Assembly: GCF_023159225.1 (NCBI RefSeq)
Contig: NC_063161.1
Coordinates: 73,002,767-73,066,766, forward strand
Source: Perognathus longimembris pacificus
Lineage: Eukaryota > Chordata > Mammalia > Rodentia > Heteromyidae
Direction of reading: 5' to 3'
Length of the DNA: 64,000 nucleotides
Made by a program: the position numbers and the translations under genes. Of the stretch, positions 31,823 to 42,534 are shown piece by piece. Under the pieces are notes generated by a model. It was given only the letters and a program-made list of their open reading frames with translations. It was not told the DNA's origin and searched no databases. Each line of letters opens with the position of its first letter. Position 1 is the first letter of the stretch.

Positions 31823-31849
31823 ACAGGTATGAGCCTAGGAAAGTTTTTG

Positions 31850-32078
31850 TTTATCTTTCTTGTGCCAGTACTGATGTTTTGAACTCGGCCTCACACTTTT
31901 GCTGAGCTTTTCCTCTCCCGGCTGGCACTCCACCACTTTAGTCATGCCCCCAGTCCCACTTTGGGCAGGTTAATTGGAGATAAGAATTTCATAGATTTTT
32001 CTTGCAGAGGTGGCTTCAATCTGGATCCTCAGATCTCAGCCTCCTGAGTAGCTAGGAAAGCAGGCATGGTGGAGGGGT
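31850..32078 (-). repeat. B1-like/Geo composite SINE
   Basis: 'tgtgccagtactgatgttttgaactcggcctc..ccaccactttagtcatgcc..aggttaattggagataagaatttcatag..cctcctgagtagctaggaaagcaggcatgg', antisense, old. Confidence 0.8.
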
Positions 32079-32509
32079 GCCCAAATAAGGGAACATTTAT
32101 AGTCACAAAACAAAAGCTGCCTCTGTGCACAGATACTGAAGTGCGTGGCCTTCTGGCTAGAATGAGGCAGCCTAGAGGAGGGTGGAAAGACATAGCTTAA
32201 GTGGACAGCTTATCTGAAGCCATCTTAGGGCAATTATTTTAACTTTGCATCTGAACTAACAGCTGCTAATAGATAATCTTCCATGAATAGCTAAACTCAG
32301 CAGCCTCTAGGCTTCACCAACCCTCAGGCGAAACATTGTTGTAAGATTACACAAGTCTGGAGGAGAGGTTTCCTTTTTTCCTGCAGCTAGCTGGATTACC
32401 TCAGGTACCTGTGAAAGTAATTGGTAAATGCCTTGGTTTAGCACTTTCTTTTGTTTTCCAAGACTAGCCTAAAAATATACTGAAGTATTTAAGAACTGAA
32501 GCTTCAGGG
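32079..32509. other. Repeat-free intergenic block
   Basis: About 430 bases without SINE similarity. It contains GATA-type cores (cttatct at about 32206, agataat near 32272). No gene; regulatory function is only a possibility. Confidence 0.4.
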
Positions 32510-32820
32510 TGGACACTGGTGGCTCACACCTGAAATCCTAGCTACTCAAGGGGTTGAGATCTGAGGATGGCAGTTCAAGGAAAGTCTGTGAGACTCTTAT
32601 GTCCAATTAACAGGCAAAAAGCTGGAACGAGGAGGTGTGGCTCAAGTGGTAAAGCTCCTACCTAACAAGCAAGAAGTCCTGAGTTCTAAACCTCAGAAAT
32701 GCCAGGAAAAAAAGTTGCAAAATATTCAGCTGGGTCTGACTACCCTGGCTCAGGTCTGAAAAGCTTAGGGACAGCGCCCAGGCCCAGAGTTCACACCCCA
32801 CAACTGACCAAAGTTGGGGG
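32510..32820 (+). repeat. B1-like/Geo SINE, broken
   Basis: 'gtggacactggtggctcacacctgaaatcctagctactc..gaggtgtggctcaagtggtaaagc', with its B-box end displaced to 32758-32810 ('cccagagttcacaccccacaactgacc'). Confidence 0.78.
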
Positions 32821-32887
32821 GGGGGAGACAACATTCATTAAAATCCTATTAACCCAATACATGGCATTTTTCTTCAACTCATATTTT

Positions 32888-32956
32888 TGGGGGGTCCTCC
32901 AGCAGGGGCTTATATGTTAGGCAAGCACTGCACTGCAGTCACACCCCTAGCCCAGT
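32888..32956 (-). repeat. ID-like SINE fragment
   Basis: 'ggggtcctccagcaggggcttatatgttaggcaagcactgc..acacccctagccc', antisense. Confidence 0.6.
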
Positions 32957-33404
32957 TCATACTGGTTTCCTATGCAGGAAGGATGCTAGCAGAAGGCACA
33001 GCATGCAGCGGAAGGGCTTCGCAGCGCACAGCTGCATTATTCATCATGGTGAATAAATTATGACTTGGATTGGGTTTCTCTTCCATAGGAGTTTGAGGAC
33101 TACACATACTGTAAAAGGTCATTTATTCGGATTCTAAATATTCAAAATTTCCAAACCATTTTCTATTTTAGTAATTTACAATGGATTTTAAAACGTGTCA
33201 TGGCAATAATAAACTTTGGGTGAGGTGCAGATCACTGTTTTACAGTGAAAGATGTCAACGTGGCCTTCCTCAAGTAATTTGGACCAGTGTGGACATTTGG
33301 AGACTTGGGCTTAAGGGTTGGACTGCAGTCCTAGTCTTACAATCCCACCTTCATGTGAAGAACACACAGTGTTGTCTGTGGGAAAGAACAGCCACATAAT
33401 CTGC
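32957..33404. other. Repeat-free intergenic block
   Basis: About 450 AT-leaning bases about 2 kb upstream of the GTF2I promoter, free of SINEs. No gene recognised; candidate conserved block. Confidence 0.4.
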
Positions 33405-33625
33405 CAGCTGCAGCAACTCAGGCCTGTAATCCCGGCTACTCAGGAGGCTGAGATGTGGAGAATGATTTGAAGCCAGCTCAGGCAGAAATGTCATCTTCTC
33501 CAATTAACCAGCTAGAAGCCAGAATTGCAGGTAATGCTCAAGCGGTAAGACAGCTAGCTTTTACCAGAAAAAGTGAAGCAAGGGCAGAGGCCCTGAGTTC
33601 AAACCCCAGTACAGGCACCCAGATA
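33405..33625 (+). repeat. B1-like/Geo composite SINE
   Basis: 'gcagcaactcaggcctgtaatcccggctactcaggaggctgagatgtgga..ccctgagttcaaaccccagtacaggc'. The last SINE before the CpG island. Confidence 0.85.
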
Positions 33626-33849
33626 ATTCTTTTGCAGTATGTGTAATAGTGCCAGAGAACTGGGAGTTTTAAACCAGGCAATGTTTCCCAGTAGCTCGAT
33701 GAAGTATCTAGTTGTTTGGCTCCATCCTACCCTGGGCAATTCGTTCCTTTGTCGAGGGTGCCCTCGCGGTGTGTGCTCCCTGCTACGGAGTTCAGTGCCT
33801 GTCTCCATGATCTGTTGCAACCTGTGTCCAGGGTTTCGTTAAGAGGGAT

Positions 33850-34240
33850 TGGGAAGGAGGAAGCAATCCCCACCAGCTTTGCTGTGGGCCCTCAGAACAC
33901 CAAGGTCACAGCCACCATGGACACAGGCCTTGGGGCAGATGGACAGGGCTATTAGCTGTGGGTGCCACACATGGACACTCGTGCCAAGGATGGCAGTGCG
34001 ATGCCTGAAGGCCCGAGCTTGTACCAGGACTTGGGACTCCAAGTAAAGGATGGCTGCTCAGGCTCAGACTGGAAAATCCGAGGCACTGGAAGGGCTGGGC
34101 CTGCCCCCGGAAGCTGCTGCCCGGTGCCCAGCCAAGGGGCGGAGGTGGATCAGGGGAAGTATGTGGGCCAGGGGCGGGCTGGAAGGCGGGCACCGTCCCT
34201 GAGTACTTACACACAATGGCTGGTGGAGGCACTATTCTGG
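33850..34240 (+). mobile_element. Tigger (pogo-type) DNA transposon fossil
   Basis: Frames give SFAVGPQNTKVTAT and, after a frame change, fragments matching the WVEDMNRK/RQKALSLYEDF part of Tigger transposases. It aligns with the second copy at 45400-45910 from 'agctttgctgt' onward, including 'gaagctgctgccc(g/a)gtgcccagcca'. Many stops and frameshifts; only an internal part of the transposase is left and no terminal repeats are seen. Confidence 0.7.
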
Positions 34241-35055
34241 GAATGTTATTTAATTAAAGACTCCAAATTGTTAGTGGGTGCCAAGAGAAAGTTATTCTTA
34301 CGACAACTTAATGAATGGCTCTGGCCGGAGTGAGGAAAGTTGAGTCACCCTGGCATTAGTCAAGGACGCCCCGGCTGTGCCCGGTGGCAGAGGACGACGG
34401 GATCTTTAAGTCTGATTCACGCAAACCCACCACGGAGACCCCAGAGACTGCGGGGCCGCGGCCCATTGCCCGAGGGCAGATCTGGGGTTCCCGACTCACG
34501 CAGTCCGGCTGCGCCCGGAAAGTTTCATGCCCTGAGACACACAACGACCGGGGTCGTCCCGCAGCGGGCGACGGCGGGGACTCGGGCCGCGCGGCCCCGC
34601 TCTCGTCCCCGCCCGGGGCCTCGAGTGCTCCGGGGCGGCGCCCCACCGCAGCCGGGCGACGGCGTGACTCCCCGGCGCGGAGCGGGCGCTGCCCGGAGAG
34701 CACCGCTGAGCTGTCCCCGCGGCTAGGTCCCGCTCGGGGGAGTGGCCCCTGGGCTGGGCGCCCTTTGTGTCCCGGGCGGCGGGACGCGGCGCGGGGCGCC
34801 CGCTCGGCCGTGGCCCGGCGGGCTGCCCGCAATGTGGAGCGCGGGCGGCGGTGGCGCGCCGGGGCCCGCGCCGGCCGACATTTCCGTCCCTTCCCCCGCC
34901 CCCTCCCCCACCCCGGCGGCCGCGCAGGCCCGGGGTGCAGCCATGTTCTCGCTCCCACCACCCGCGACACCATTGACAGTCCTCGCCGGAGAGGGCCGGG
35001 CGCCGCGGCTCTCGCTCCGTCCTCGGGCTCCTGGGCTCGCCGCGCTGGGCTCGGT

Positions 35056-35068
35056 GGGAATTGTAGTT
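35056..35068 (-). promoter_or_regulatory. GTF2I: ZNF143-type motif (reverse)
   Basis: GGGAATTGTAGTT is the reverse of AACTACAATTCCC, the core shared by ZNF143/THAP11-bound promoters. It faces a second copy 40 bases downstream. Confidence 0.6.
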
Positions 35069-35099
35069 CTCCGCACCCCATTCTCCCGTTAGTGCGGGC

Positions 35100-35106
35100 C
35101 CAATCA
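35100..35106 (+). promoter_or_regulatory. GTF2I: CCAAT box (NF-Y type)
   Basis: CCAATCA, next to the forward ZNF143-type motif. Confidence 0.55.
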
Positions 35107-35108
35107 GG

Positions 35109-35125
35109 AACTACAACTCCCAGTG
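35109..35125 (+). promoter_or_regulatory. GTF2I: ZNF143-type motif (forward)
   Basis: AACTACAACTCCCAGTG closely matches the ACTACAA(T/C)TCCCAG consensus known from TATA-less housekeeping promoters. Confidence 0.7.
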
Positions 35126-35139
35126 GGCGGTGCTGCGTG

Positions 35140-35151
35140 TGCGCACGCGCA
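35140..35151 (+). promoter_or_regulatory. GTF2I: NRF1 site
   Basis: TGCGCACGCGCA fits the palindromic NRF1 consensus exactly. It lies about 30 bases upstream of the likely transcribed region. Confidence 0.7.
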
Positions 35152-35164
35152 GCGCGCCTTCGAG

Positions 35165-35512
35165 GAACAAAAAAAAAAAAAAAAAAGGGGAGGAGGAGGA
35201 GGAGGGTGAGAGAGAAGCTCCGGGAGCAGAGAAAAGGGGCCGCCGGCGCCCCCCCCCGCTCCTCCGCGCGCGCTCTCTGGCCCCGGCCGCCGCGCTCGCC
35301 CCGGCCTCTCCGCTGGTCCCCGAGAACGGATTGAGGAGCGGAGCGAGGCCCTGCCGGGGCAGCCATGAGGCGGTGACAGGAGCGCGGCCGAGACGCTCGG
35401 GCCCGTCGCCCCCCACCTCCGCCTGCCGCCCGCCAGCCCCTGCCGAGCCCGCCCGCCCAAGCCCCATTAGCGTCTCGTCGGCGCTCCGCTGCCCGGAGGC
35501 GGCTGCACTCGG
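35165..35512 (+). other. GTF2I: GTF2I exon 1, 5' UTR (non-coding)
   Basis: The donor CGG|gtgagt at 35513 is strong and no upstream ATG leads in frame to GTF2I; translation starts in exon 2 at 53680. The start of the exon is not fixed: it is inferred to lie just after the NRF1 site, near an 18-base A-run followed by (GGA)n. The A-run and GA-rich leader sit in an otherwise extreme GC context. Confidence 0.65.
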
Positions 35513-37407
35513 GTGAGTCCCGGGCGTCCCCGGCTCGGCTTCAGGGGCCGCAGCGTGCTGGGCCTTCGACGGGCGACTCTGCTTCGCCAGGGCCTGGGGA
35601 ACCCGGGAGCTGCGGGAGCGGAGGCCGCGCGGCCTGGGGACGGGCGGCCGGCCCCGTGCTGGCGCCAGCACCCCCACCCCGCCGAGGGTCCCCGCCGAGG
35701 GTCCCTGGCGGTCCCGGCGGCCCGCGCGCCGCGGCCTGGGGGGGTGGGGCGGTCGCGGGGGACGGCAGTTGCGCGCGTGGGGGAGGGGCGCGCGCGCCGG
35801 CCGGCGTGGGGGGGGGCGGGCTCGTGCGGGCCGGCGTGCGCGTGGGCGAGCCCTCCACTCGCCGCTGATTGGCTGGCCAGCCGGGCGAGGGCGCGCGCGG
35901 TGCCAGGCCCGAGCGGTGGGGTCGCGCTCGCCTGGTGTATCTGGGGCTCCGGCGCCCGGGCAGCAGACGCAGGGGATTGGCTGGCGGGCGTGGGGTGGGC
36001 GTGGCAGCGGCTGCCTGGTAACTGCGGTGGGGCGGGGGTAGGGGCCGGCCGGCCGGTCGGGGGCGGGAGCCTGGCAGCCTGGCAGCCTGGCGGCGGGCGA
36101 GTCTGCGGCGCCCGTCTTGCCAGGGCCCTGCCCGCGGTCGGGCTCCGCCCCGCTTCCAGGTGGAGCCGCCGAGGCTTTGTCCTGCCTCGGTTCCGCGGAG
36201 CCTGCTCTCTTTTTGGGGTGTGTGTGTGTGGGGGGGGGGGTTCCGAGGAAATAAGCACAATGGCCGGAAGGAAGACCTCAGCCTTGAGGCCATGCAAATA
36301 AGCCGTCTGTCTGGCCTGCTCGCACGCCGGGGCGCCGAGGTTGCAAGCCAAGAAAGTAAAAGGTGTCCATCTTCTCGTTGGCTCTCTTTCTCTGCTAACT
36401 TTCACCCTATAATGGAGTGCGTGCTGCCGCGCTCCCCGTCCCCACGTTCCTTCCGCGCACTCCTGGGCGGCTGAGGATGAGCGGACTGTCGGGGCGCTGC
36501 CGGGGCCATGGCCGCTCCAAACTCGAGGTGCGCCTCCGCAGCACACAATAGCTACCGAGAGCCAGTCGGGGCTCGGGGCCCAGCGGCCTGCGGCGCTCCG
36601 GGAGGCGAGAGAAAGTCGATTTGCAAGTGCAGCTGTGCAGGTGTAGTGCCCGCGGGAGCCGATCCTGGCCCCAGGCGAGGAGGCTGGGGTTTGCTGCCGG
36701 AGTATTTCTTGTGAGCGTGCAGTCTGTTGCCTGGGGCTCTCCCCTTGTCGCCTTTGCCTTCTCGAGGTCTTGCCTCATACCCTTTAGGCTAGAGTGAGTT
36801 TTTTTCTTGCCTCATACCCGTTAGGCCAGAGTGAGTTATTTCTTGGCTTCAGGCTGTTGGAAACCTCTTGTTCCTCTGCTATCACCTGTGGGAAACCTCC
36901 TGCCGGCTCCGCTGTCTCTGTCCCTGTCTACTCCTTTGTCCCTGCTGGGGAGGGGAGTGAGTTCTTTCTGAGTCCACGTGGCTGGCTTAAGTGTTGATCT
37001 CTCAGAGGGACAGTGCTGGAGGGGGCTCCTGAGCCTTTGTCTCCCCCACCCCCTCCAGTCTTCCACCTTCAAAGCGCTTTGCATGTGGTGGTCATCACCG
37101 CAGCAAAAGTCCAGTGTTTACAAATATTTACCCGTGTTTTTCTTACTTGGTGCTTGTAACAAGCCAGAAGTTTCAGAAAAGTTGCTAAAGAAGCTGGATA
37201 ATCTAGTCTTGCTCACCTGCAGGTGACTGAACAATTGCGGAAACCCTATGCCAGTGGATCTTAGACAAGGGTGCTTAGCTGCAGCCCAGCAGGGATTTTA
37301 ATCCTTAATAGTTCTCAGGTTTGCAGAGTTGAGGGCCGGAGAAGGGGCTCCACAGGTCTGTTCTTCATTACTTGATAACTAGATCCCCAACCAAAAAGTG
37401 CAGCCAC
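35513..37407 (+). other. GTF2I: GTF2I intron 1, CpG-island part, repeat-poor
   Basis: Starts with dense G runs (quadruplex-prone, 35735-35870), then falls in GC after 36.5 kb. It contains an octamer ATGCAAAT at 36292-36299 and a short tandem duplication at about 36770-36845 ('cttgcctcataccc(t/g)ttaggc'). No exon recognised. Confidence 0.6.
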
Positions 37408-37645
37408 AGCCTGGCACTGGTGGCTCACCCCTATAATCCTAGTTACTCAGGAGGCTGAGATCTGAGGAGTCCATTCCAAAGCCAGCCTGGGCTGGGAAAT
37501 CTGAGATTCCTATCTCCAGTTAACCACTGAAAACTGGAAGTGGAGCTATTGGCTCAAAGTGGTAGAGTCCTATCCTTGAGTGACAAAGCTCAGGGACAGC
37601 ACCCAGGTCCTGAGTTCAAGCCCTACAACCAGCCAAAGATGCAGC
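37408..37645 (+). repeat. B1-like/Geo composite SINE
   Basis: 'agcctggcactggtggctcacccctataatcctagttactcaggaggctgagatctgagga' to 'cctgagttcaagccctacaacc'. Confidence 0.9.
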
Positions 37646-38454
37646 TGCTTAGTGTGAGCTGTCTGGAGAGCTGTTTGAGAGCTCAAGAGTTAGTCATGAC
37701 CACCAAATGAATCCCCCGTTTATAACTCGCCCTAAGTTGGTTCACACCCATTGTGAATTTGTTCATGGTTCAGACTTTTATCTTCTTAACCCCAGGGCCT
37801 TCTACTCAAAAACATATTCTGACCCTATAGGATGCCAAGTAGCCAAGGAACTCTGTTAGAGGCAGGCTTACACAAGAGGATGATGGACTTCCAGCCAGCC
37901 TGGGCTGTGGGGCCAGACTCTGGCTCAGCAGAAGAATAAAAATGCTTCAAAGGAACTTTGTAAGGTCCTTTGTACTTATGTATATGTGCAGGTGCACATG
38001 CATCTATGTATATACACAAACCTAGCACTCACATGATAGTCATACTGTCTACCACTGAGTTGTAACCTAGCACTGTGAAGGACTGCTTTTTGGTACTGGA
38101 GTTTAAATTTAAGAGTCTCATTGGTTCTCTACCAGTTAAGCCACACCACCAGCCCAGCTTTTTCTGGCATTTTTGGAGATGCATGGCTCCACCAATTCAG
38201 CTAAATCACCAGCCTGTTTTTTGGTGATGTATTTAGAATCATGACTTTTCTGCCCAGACTCTGTATGTCAGCCTTCTAACTAGAATTAGGTGTGAGCTGG
38301 CTGCTAAAGTGTTGATGTGGTGAGAGTCCACCCCATTTATATGCTGAGGGACTTGTTAAGTGCACACAGCCATCCATAGGTGTGTTCATTGTCCAGTTAT
38401 CTTCATTGAAAAGATAGGTATGGCCACCTGTACTTATTATGGCCTGCTTCTGTT
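37646..38454 (+). other. GTF2I intron 1, unique plus weak SINE pieces
   Basis: Mostly unique-looking; worn B1-like pieces near 37860-37960 and 38085-38300. No exon recognised. Confidence 0.45.
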
Positions 38455-38645
38455 TTTTTTTTTTGCCAATCCTGGGGCTTGAACTCAGGGCCCGAGCACT
38501 GTCCCTGGCTTCTTTTTGCTCAAGGCTAGCACTCTTAACTCTTGAGCCACAGCGCCATTTCTGGCTTTTTCTATATATGTGGTGCTGAGGAATTGAACCC
38601 AGAGCTTCATGTATACAAGGCAAGCTAGGCCATATTCCCCCGTCC
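38455..38645 (-). repeat. IDL-Geo SINE
   Basis: T-run, 'gccaatcctggggcttgaactcagggcccgagcac..gtggtgctgaggaattgaacccagagcttcatg', antisense, with a deletion near its end. Confidence 0.92.
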
Positions 38646-38847
38646 CCTGCTTCTGTTTTTTGTTCTAAATTCTTATTTAAAAACTTTTCCTTATTTATCT
38701 CTATACAGTGCCGAGTCCAAGGTCTCCCTGGCCAGTGCTAGGCAAGTGCTGTAGCCCTAAGCCCTGCTCCAGCCCATCATCTTGTGAGGATAGATCGGAT
38801 TGATAAGTTAAAGTGCTTAGGTTGTGGCAGACAAGGCATTCTCTAAA

Positions 38848-39170
38848 ACTGGGCACCGGTGACTCATGCCTGTAATCCTAGCTACTGGAGGCTGACATCT
38901 GAGAATTGTGGTTTGAAGCCAGCCCAGGCAGGAAAGACTATAAGACTTTTAATCTCCAATTAACTACCAAAAAAAGCGAGAAGTGGGGCTGAGAACATGC
39001 TGTAGTGTGGTAGAGTGCTTGCCTATCGTGCATGAAGCCCTGGGTTTGACCCTCAGTACCACACGAAAAGCAAAAAGCGGAAGTGGTGTTGTGGCTTAAA
39101 TGGTAGAATGCTAGCCTTGTGATTATGGGAGCTTAGGGACAATGCAGACACCTTGAGTTAGAAAAAACTC
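38848..39170 (+). repeat. Three-part SINE: B1-like, ID-like, Geo
   Basis: 38848-38980 is a B1-like left half, 38985-39070 an ID-like unit ('gagtgcttgcctatcgtgcatgaagccctgggtttgaccctcagtacc'), 39075-39170 a Geo half. It may be a trimer or an IDL-Geo landed at the end of a B1-like unit. Confidence 0.7.
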
Positions 39171-39177
39171 CAGGAGA

Positions 39178-39430
39178 GCCGGGTACTGGTGGCTCATTCC
39201 TGGAATCCTAGCTACTCTGGAGGCTGAGATCTGATGATCCTGGTTCAAAGCCAGCTTGGGCAGGAAAGGCCACGAGACTCTTCTCTCCAATTAACCATCA
39301 GAAAACTGGAAGTGGCGCTGTGGCTCGAAGTGGTAGAATGCTACCCTTGAGCTGAAGAGCTCAGGGACAGTGCCCAGGCCCATTGTTCAATCCCCAAGGC
39401 TGACCAAAAAACAACAAACCTTCAGGGGAT

Positions 39431-39463
<33 letters not shown>
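39178..39463 (+). repeat. B1-like/Geo SINE followed by (CA)n
   Basis: 'gccgggtactggtggctcattcctggaatcctagctactc..' to 'cattgttcaatccccaaggctgacc', then a (CA)17 microsatellite at about 39431-39463. Confidence 0.88.
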
Positions 39464-39465
<2 letters not shown>

Positions 39466-39554
39466 CTCACGATTTCTCCTACACACACACAGAGTGTCTC
39501 ATGGACTTCCCCTCCACACACACAGTGTCTCACGACCTTTCCTGTATACATGCA

Positions 39555-39725
39555 CATGCACAGTGTCTCACAGACTTCCCCTGCCAGGGCTGGCTTCCAC
39601 CTCCTATTTTCAGATCTTAGTCTTCTGAGTATCTAGGATTACAGGCCCGAGACACTGGTGCCCCTCCCCCCTTTTTGTGGTACTGAGCATTGAACACTAG
39701 ACCTTGTCTTTGAAGTGCTCTGCCA
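39555..39725 (-). repeat. SINE fragments (B1-like, ID-like)
   Basis: 'ggctggcttccacctcc..agtatctaggattacaggcccgagacactggtgccc' then 'tttgtggtactgagcattgaacactagacc', antisense. Confidence 0.6.
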
Positions 39726-39834
39726 AGTGAAAGGATTTGGTGACGGACTACCTGTGTGTGCTGTGCCCTCCCTGAACAGGACTTCATTCCTGCCTCCTGC
39801 TCCCTTTTCTTCCTTCTTTGGATTGTGGGTTTTT

Positions 39835-40060
39835 TATTTATTTATTTTTTTGGTGTCTAGGACTTGAATTCAGGGCCTGGGTGCTGCCCCTGAGCTCTTT
39901 TGCTCAAGGCTGGCTTGCTACCACTTCAGTTACAGCTCCACTTCTGGCTTTCTTGGTGGTCAGTTCCTGCCCAGGCTGGCTTTGAACCCCAGTCCTTGGA
40001 TCTCACCCTCTGAGTAGGTAGGATGACGGATGTGAGCCACCCACAGTCAGCTTCAGCTTT
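39835..40060 (-). repeat. B1-like/Geo composite SINE
   Basis: (TTTA)n/T-run, 'aggacttgaattcagggcctgggtgctgcccctgagc..ctaccacttcagttacagctccacttctgg..gtaggatgacggatgtgagccac', antisense. Confidence 0.87.
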
Positions 40061-40919
40061 GTATTTGTTCTTATAGCACTGGATGTGGAGCCTAGTGCTG
40101 CTGGGCAGGTGCTGCACCTATGAGCCAAGACCCCCAGCTCTGTCACATCTGTGCGTGTGTGGCTGCCCGTGCTTGCTGTTGGCAGGCTGCATGTGGTGCA
40201 TGCTTCAGCACGCCCTTCTTAAGGCTGAGCAATGCTAGCTGCTATCCATTCCTCTTTTGGTGGACACTTCCATTTTTCCACATTTTGGCAAGTATGATTA
40301 ATGCCGCCATGAGCATTTATATACAAGTATTGTTGGGCCTCTATTTTCAAGCCTTCCTTGTATATACCTAGCTTTGAGGCAGGAGGGTTGGCTTGGTCTG
40401 AGCAAGTCCCTTGTAGCTGAAGAAGGCATATAAGATCAAGTGGAACCTCCTGTTTGTTTAGCTGGCTGTCCCTCCCGCCTTGCTGGGGTAAACCCTGGTG
40501 TTGCTGGGCAGACTGGGGGATATGGAGGGTAGTGTGGGGGGGCAGCAAGGGGCTTAGCCAGAAGCTTCAGGCTGTGGGAGGAGCACGGTGCTTTTCTAGG
40601 GCTCTGGTTTTAGAAGTTTCTTTTGTAGAAGGCAGAAGTGACAGATTTTGATGATTCCAAGGACTAATTTTAAACCAGTCTCATAATAGAAAATAGTTAT
40701 TTTTAAAGTGGTAAGCTTGCTGGAGGTGTGCTCCATGAGAGAAGGTAAGCCCTGAGTTCAAACCTCATTACTGCTGGGTAGGGCCTTGGGGGAGACCATG
40801 TGAAGGCTGGAGGGGAAAGGTGGGCTGGACTCCCACTGTTGGTGTTCCCTGTATGATTAGCAGTTTTCCCCAGAACAGACACTGCCATGGTGTTTCTCAT
40901 TGTCAACCTACCTGAGCAG
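40061..40919 (+). other. GTF2I intron 1, unique-looking
   Basis: No exon, RNA gene or clear repeat apart from a weak ID-like piece near 40700-40790. Confidence 0.45.
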
Positions 40920-41190
40920 GGAGCTGGGTGCCTGTGGCTCATGCCTATAACCTTAGCTACTCAAGAGGCTGAGATCTGAGGATCGTGGTTTGAAGCCAGC
41001 TCAGGCAGGAAAGTCTGTGAGAGTTATTCAATTAACCATCTAAAAGCCAGAAATGGAGCTGTGGTTCAAGTGGTAGAGCACCAGCCTTGCTAGAAAAACT
41101 CAAGAGACAGATTTCAGGCCCTGAGTTCAAGCCCCAGGACTAGAATGTATGCGTTCTCTCTTCTCTTTCTTTCTCTCTCTCTCTGTCATA
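40920..41190 (+). repeat. B1-like/Geo SINE with (TC)n tail
   Basis: 'gagctgggtgcctgtggctcatgcctataaccttagctactcaagaggctgagatctgaggatc' to 'cctgagttcaagccccaggac', then a CT-rich tract at 41150-41185. Confidence 0.9.
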
Positions 41191-42089
41191 TGTGCACACA
41201 CAGAGATTAGCACCATAGCTACAGGACAACAAATCAGGTAAATGCCTGGGGTGAAATGACACTTCTGCACTCTGGCCAGTGATGTACTGTGTCAGCTCTC
41301 AGTGTGAAGAAACTACAGAGTGAGAAAGTGCAGCCTGCGTGGGAGCTAGCTCAGCTCACGCCTCACTGCATGCAGGGCTCTGTTCTTCCAGTGGGGTGGG
41401 GTGGGGGTACGGCAGCCTGCCTGTAGCGTGAGATCCTGTTGCAAAAGAAAGGGGGAAAAATGACAGTTTAGAGACTTTGTGAACGTTTTTTCTTAAATAC
41501 AAGTGTGCATTGCACCTTCCTGAGTACACTGAGCTACATCTCCAATCCCTAGGAATTATTTTGAAATACAGACTTAAAAGGCAATTACAACAGAACCTGT
41601 CACAGTCAGTCCTTCACCTAGAGACTGCCACTGAGGCTTTGTCCACCACGGGGTGTGGAGGTCCTCCCAGTCTTCCAGCCGCCTGCTGCTGGCCTGTGGA
41701 GACAATTTGGGCAGCCATTCCACAGGATGCTTTTCAACTTGAGTTGTTCATTTCTCCCTCATGATCCAGTGGACTGGACGTGGCTGGGGTTAACTACTGA
41801 TCACGTGGCAAGGTGCAGCATGTGATGCCTTTCCTCGGCTTTCCTCTGTAGGCCAGAGGAACCTGAGTTTTCCTCTGAACAGCCGTCAGCGCCTGGACTT
41901 AAATCCTGTTTATACTTGTTACCTTAAGGCCCTGAAAACTCAGGGTTTTTCTGAAACTGAAATATTGTCAGTAATGAAATTCTTGAAGTGGTGTGAAGAG
42001 AGCATCTGAGCAGTGGAGAGATTTGATTCTGTTATTGAGCACCACAAAAGCAAGCCAGAAAGCTGGGGGCTTGAACTGACCAAGATTAC
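41191..42089 (+). other. GTF2I intron 1, unique-looking
   Basis: No exon or named repeat seen. Confidence 0.45.
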
Positions 42090-42160
42090 ACTGTGTGTGT
42101 TGTATAGTGTGTGTTGTGTATTGTGTGTGTGTTGTGTAGTGTGTGTGTGTGTGTGTATGC
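42090..42160 (+). repeat. (TG)n-rich microsatellite
   Basis: Interrupted 'tgtgtgttgta(t)agtgtgtg' runs. Confidence 0.85.
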
Positions 42161-42322
42161 TGGAATTCAAATCAGGACCTCCAACTGAGCTCCCATATTT
42201 CAGCTGTTCTTATGTTGAAAATAGGTATGTTTCTTTTCTTTGTTTTTGTTTTTTTTTTTTTTTGGCCAGTAGCTCCCATCTATATTGTTAGTTAGCCAGC
42301 ATGAACAGACAAATCTGAGACT

Positions 42323-42534
42323 TTTTTTTTTTTTTTTTTTTTGCCAGTCCTGGGTCTTGGACTCAGGGCCTGAGCACTGTCCCTGGCTTCTTTTTGCTGA
42401 AGGCTAGCACTCTCCACTTGAGCCACAGTGCCACTTCTGGTCATTTTCTATATATATGGTGCTGGGGAATCGAACCCAGGGCTTCATGTATACAAGGCAA
42501 GCATTCTTGCCACTAGGCCATATTCCCAGTCCAG
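42323..42534 (-). repeat. IDL-Geo SINE with target duplication
   Basis: Antisense, complete; 'atctgagact' at 42313-42322 and 42535-42544. It split an older SINE whose Geo half continues to 42665. Confidence 0.95.

Larger units (their letters stand above)
34400..36480. promoter_or_regulatory. GTF2I: CpG island of GTF2I
   Basis: About 2 kb of very GC-rich, CpG-dense sequence with no SINE, although SINEs are frequent on both sides. Long GC-rich open frames on both strands are a by-product of base composition and not genes. It contains the promoter motifs and non-coding exon 1. Confidence 0.92.

Noticed and set aside
34356..36546. Very long open frames (up to 359 codons) on both strands in the CpG island
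   Set aside because: Low stop-codon density in extreme GC sequence explains them. They overlap each other in several frames, have Arg/Pro/Gly/Ala-rich content without domains and span the promoter and exon 1.
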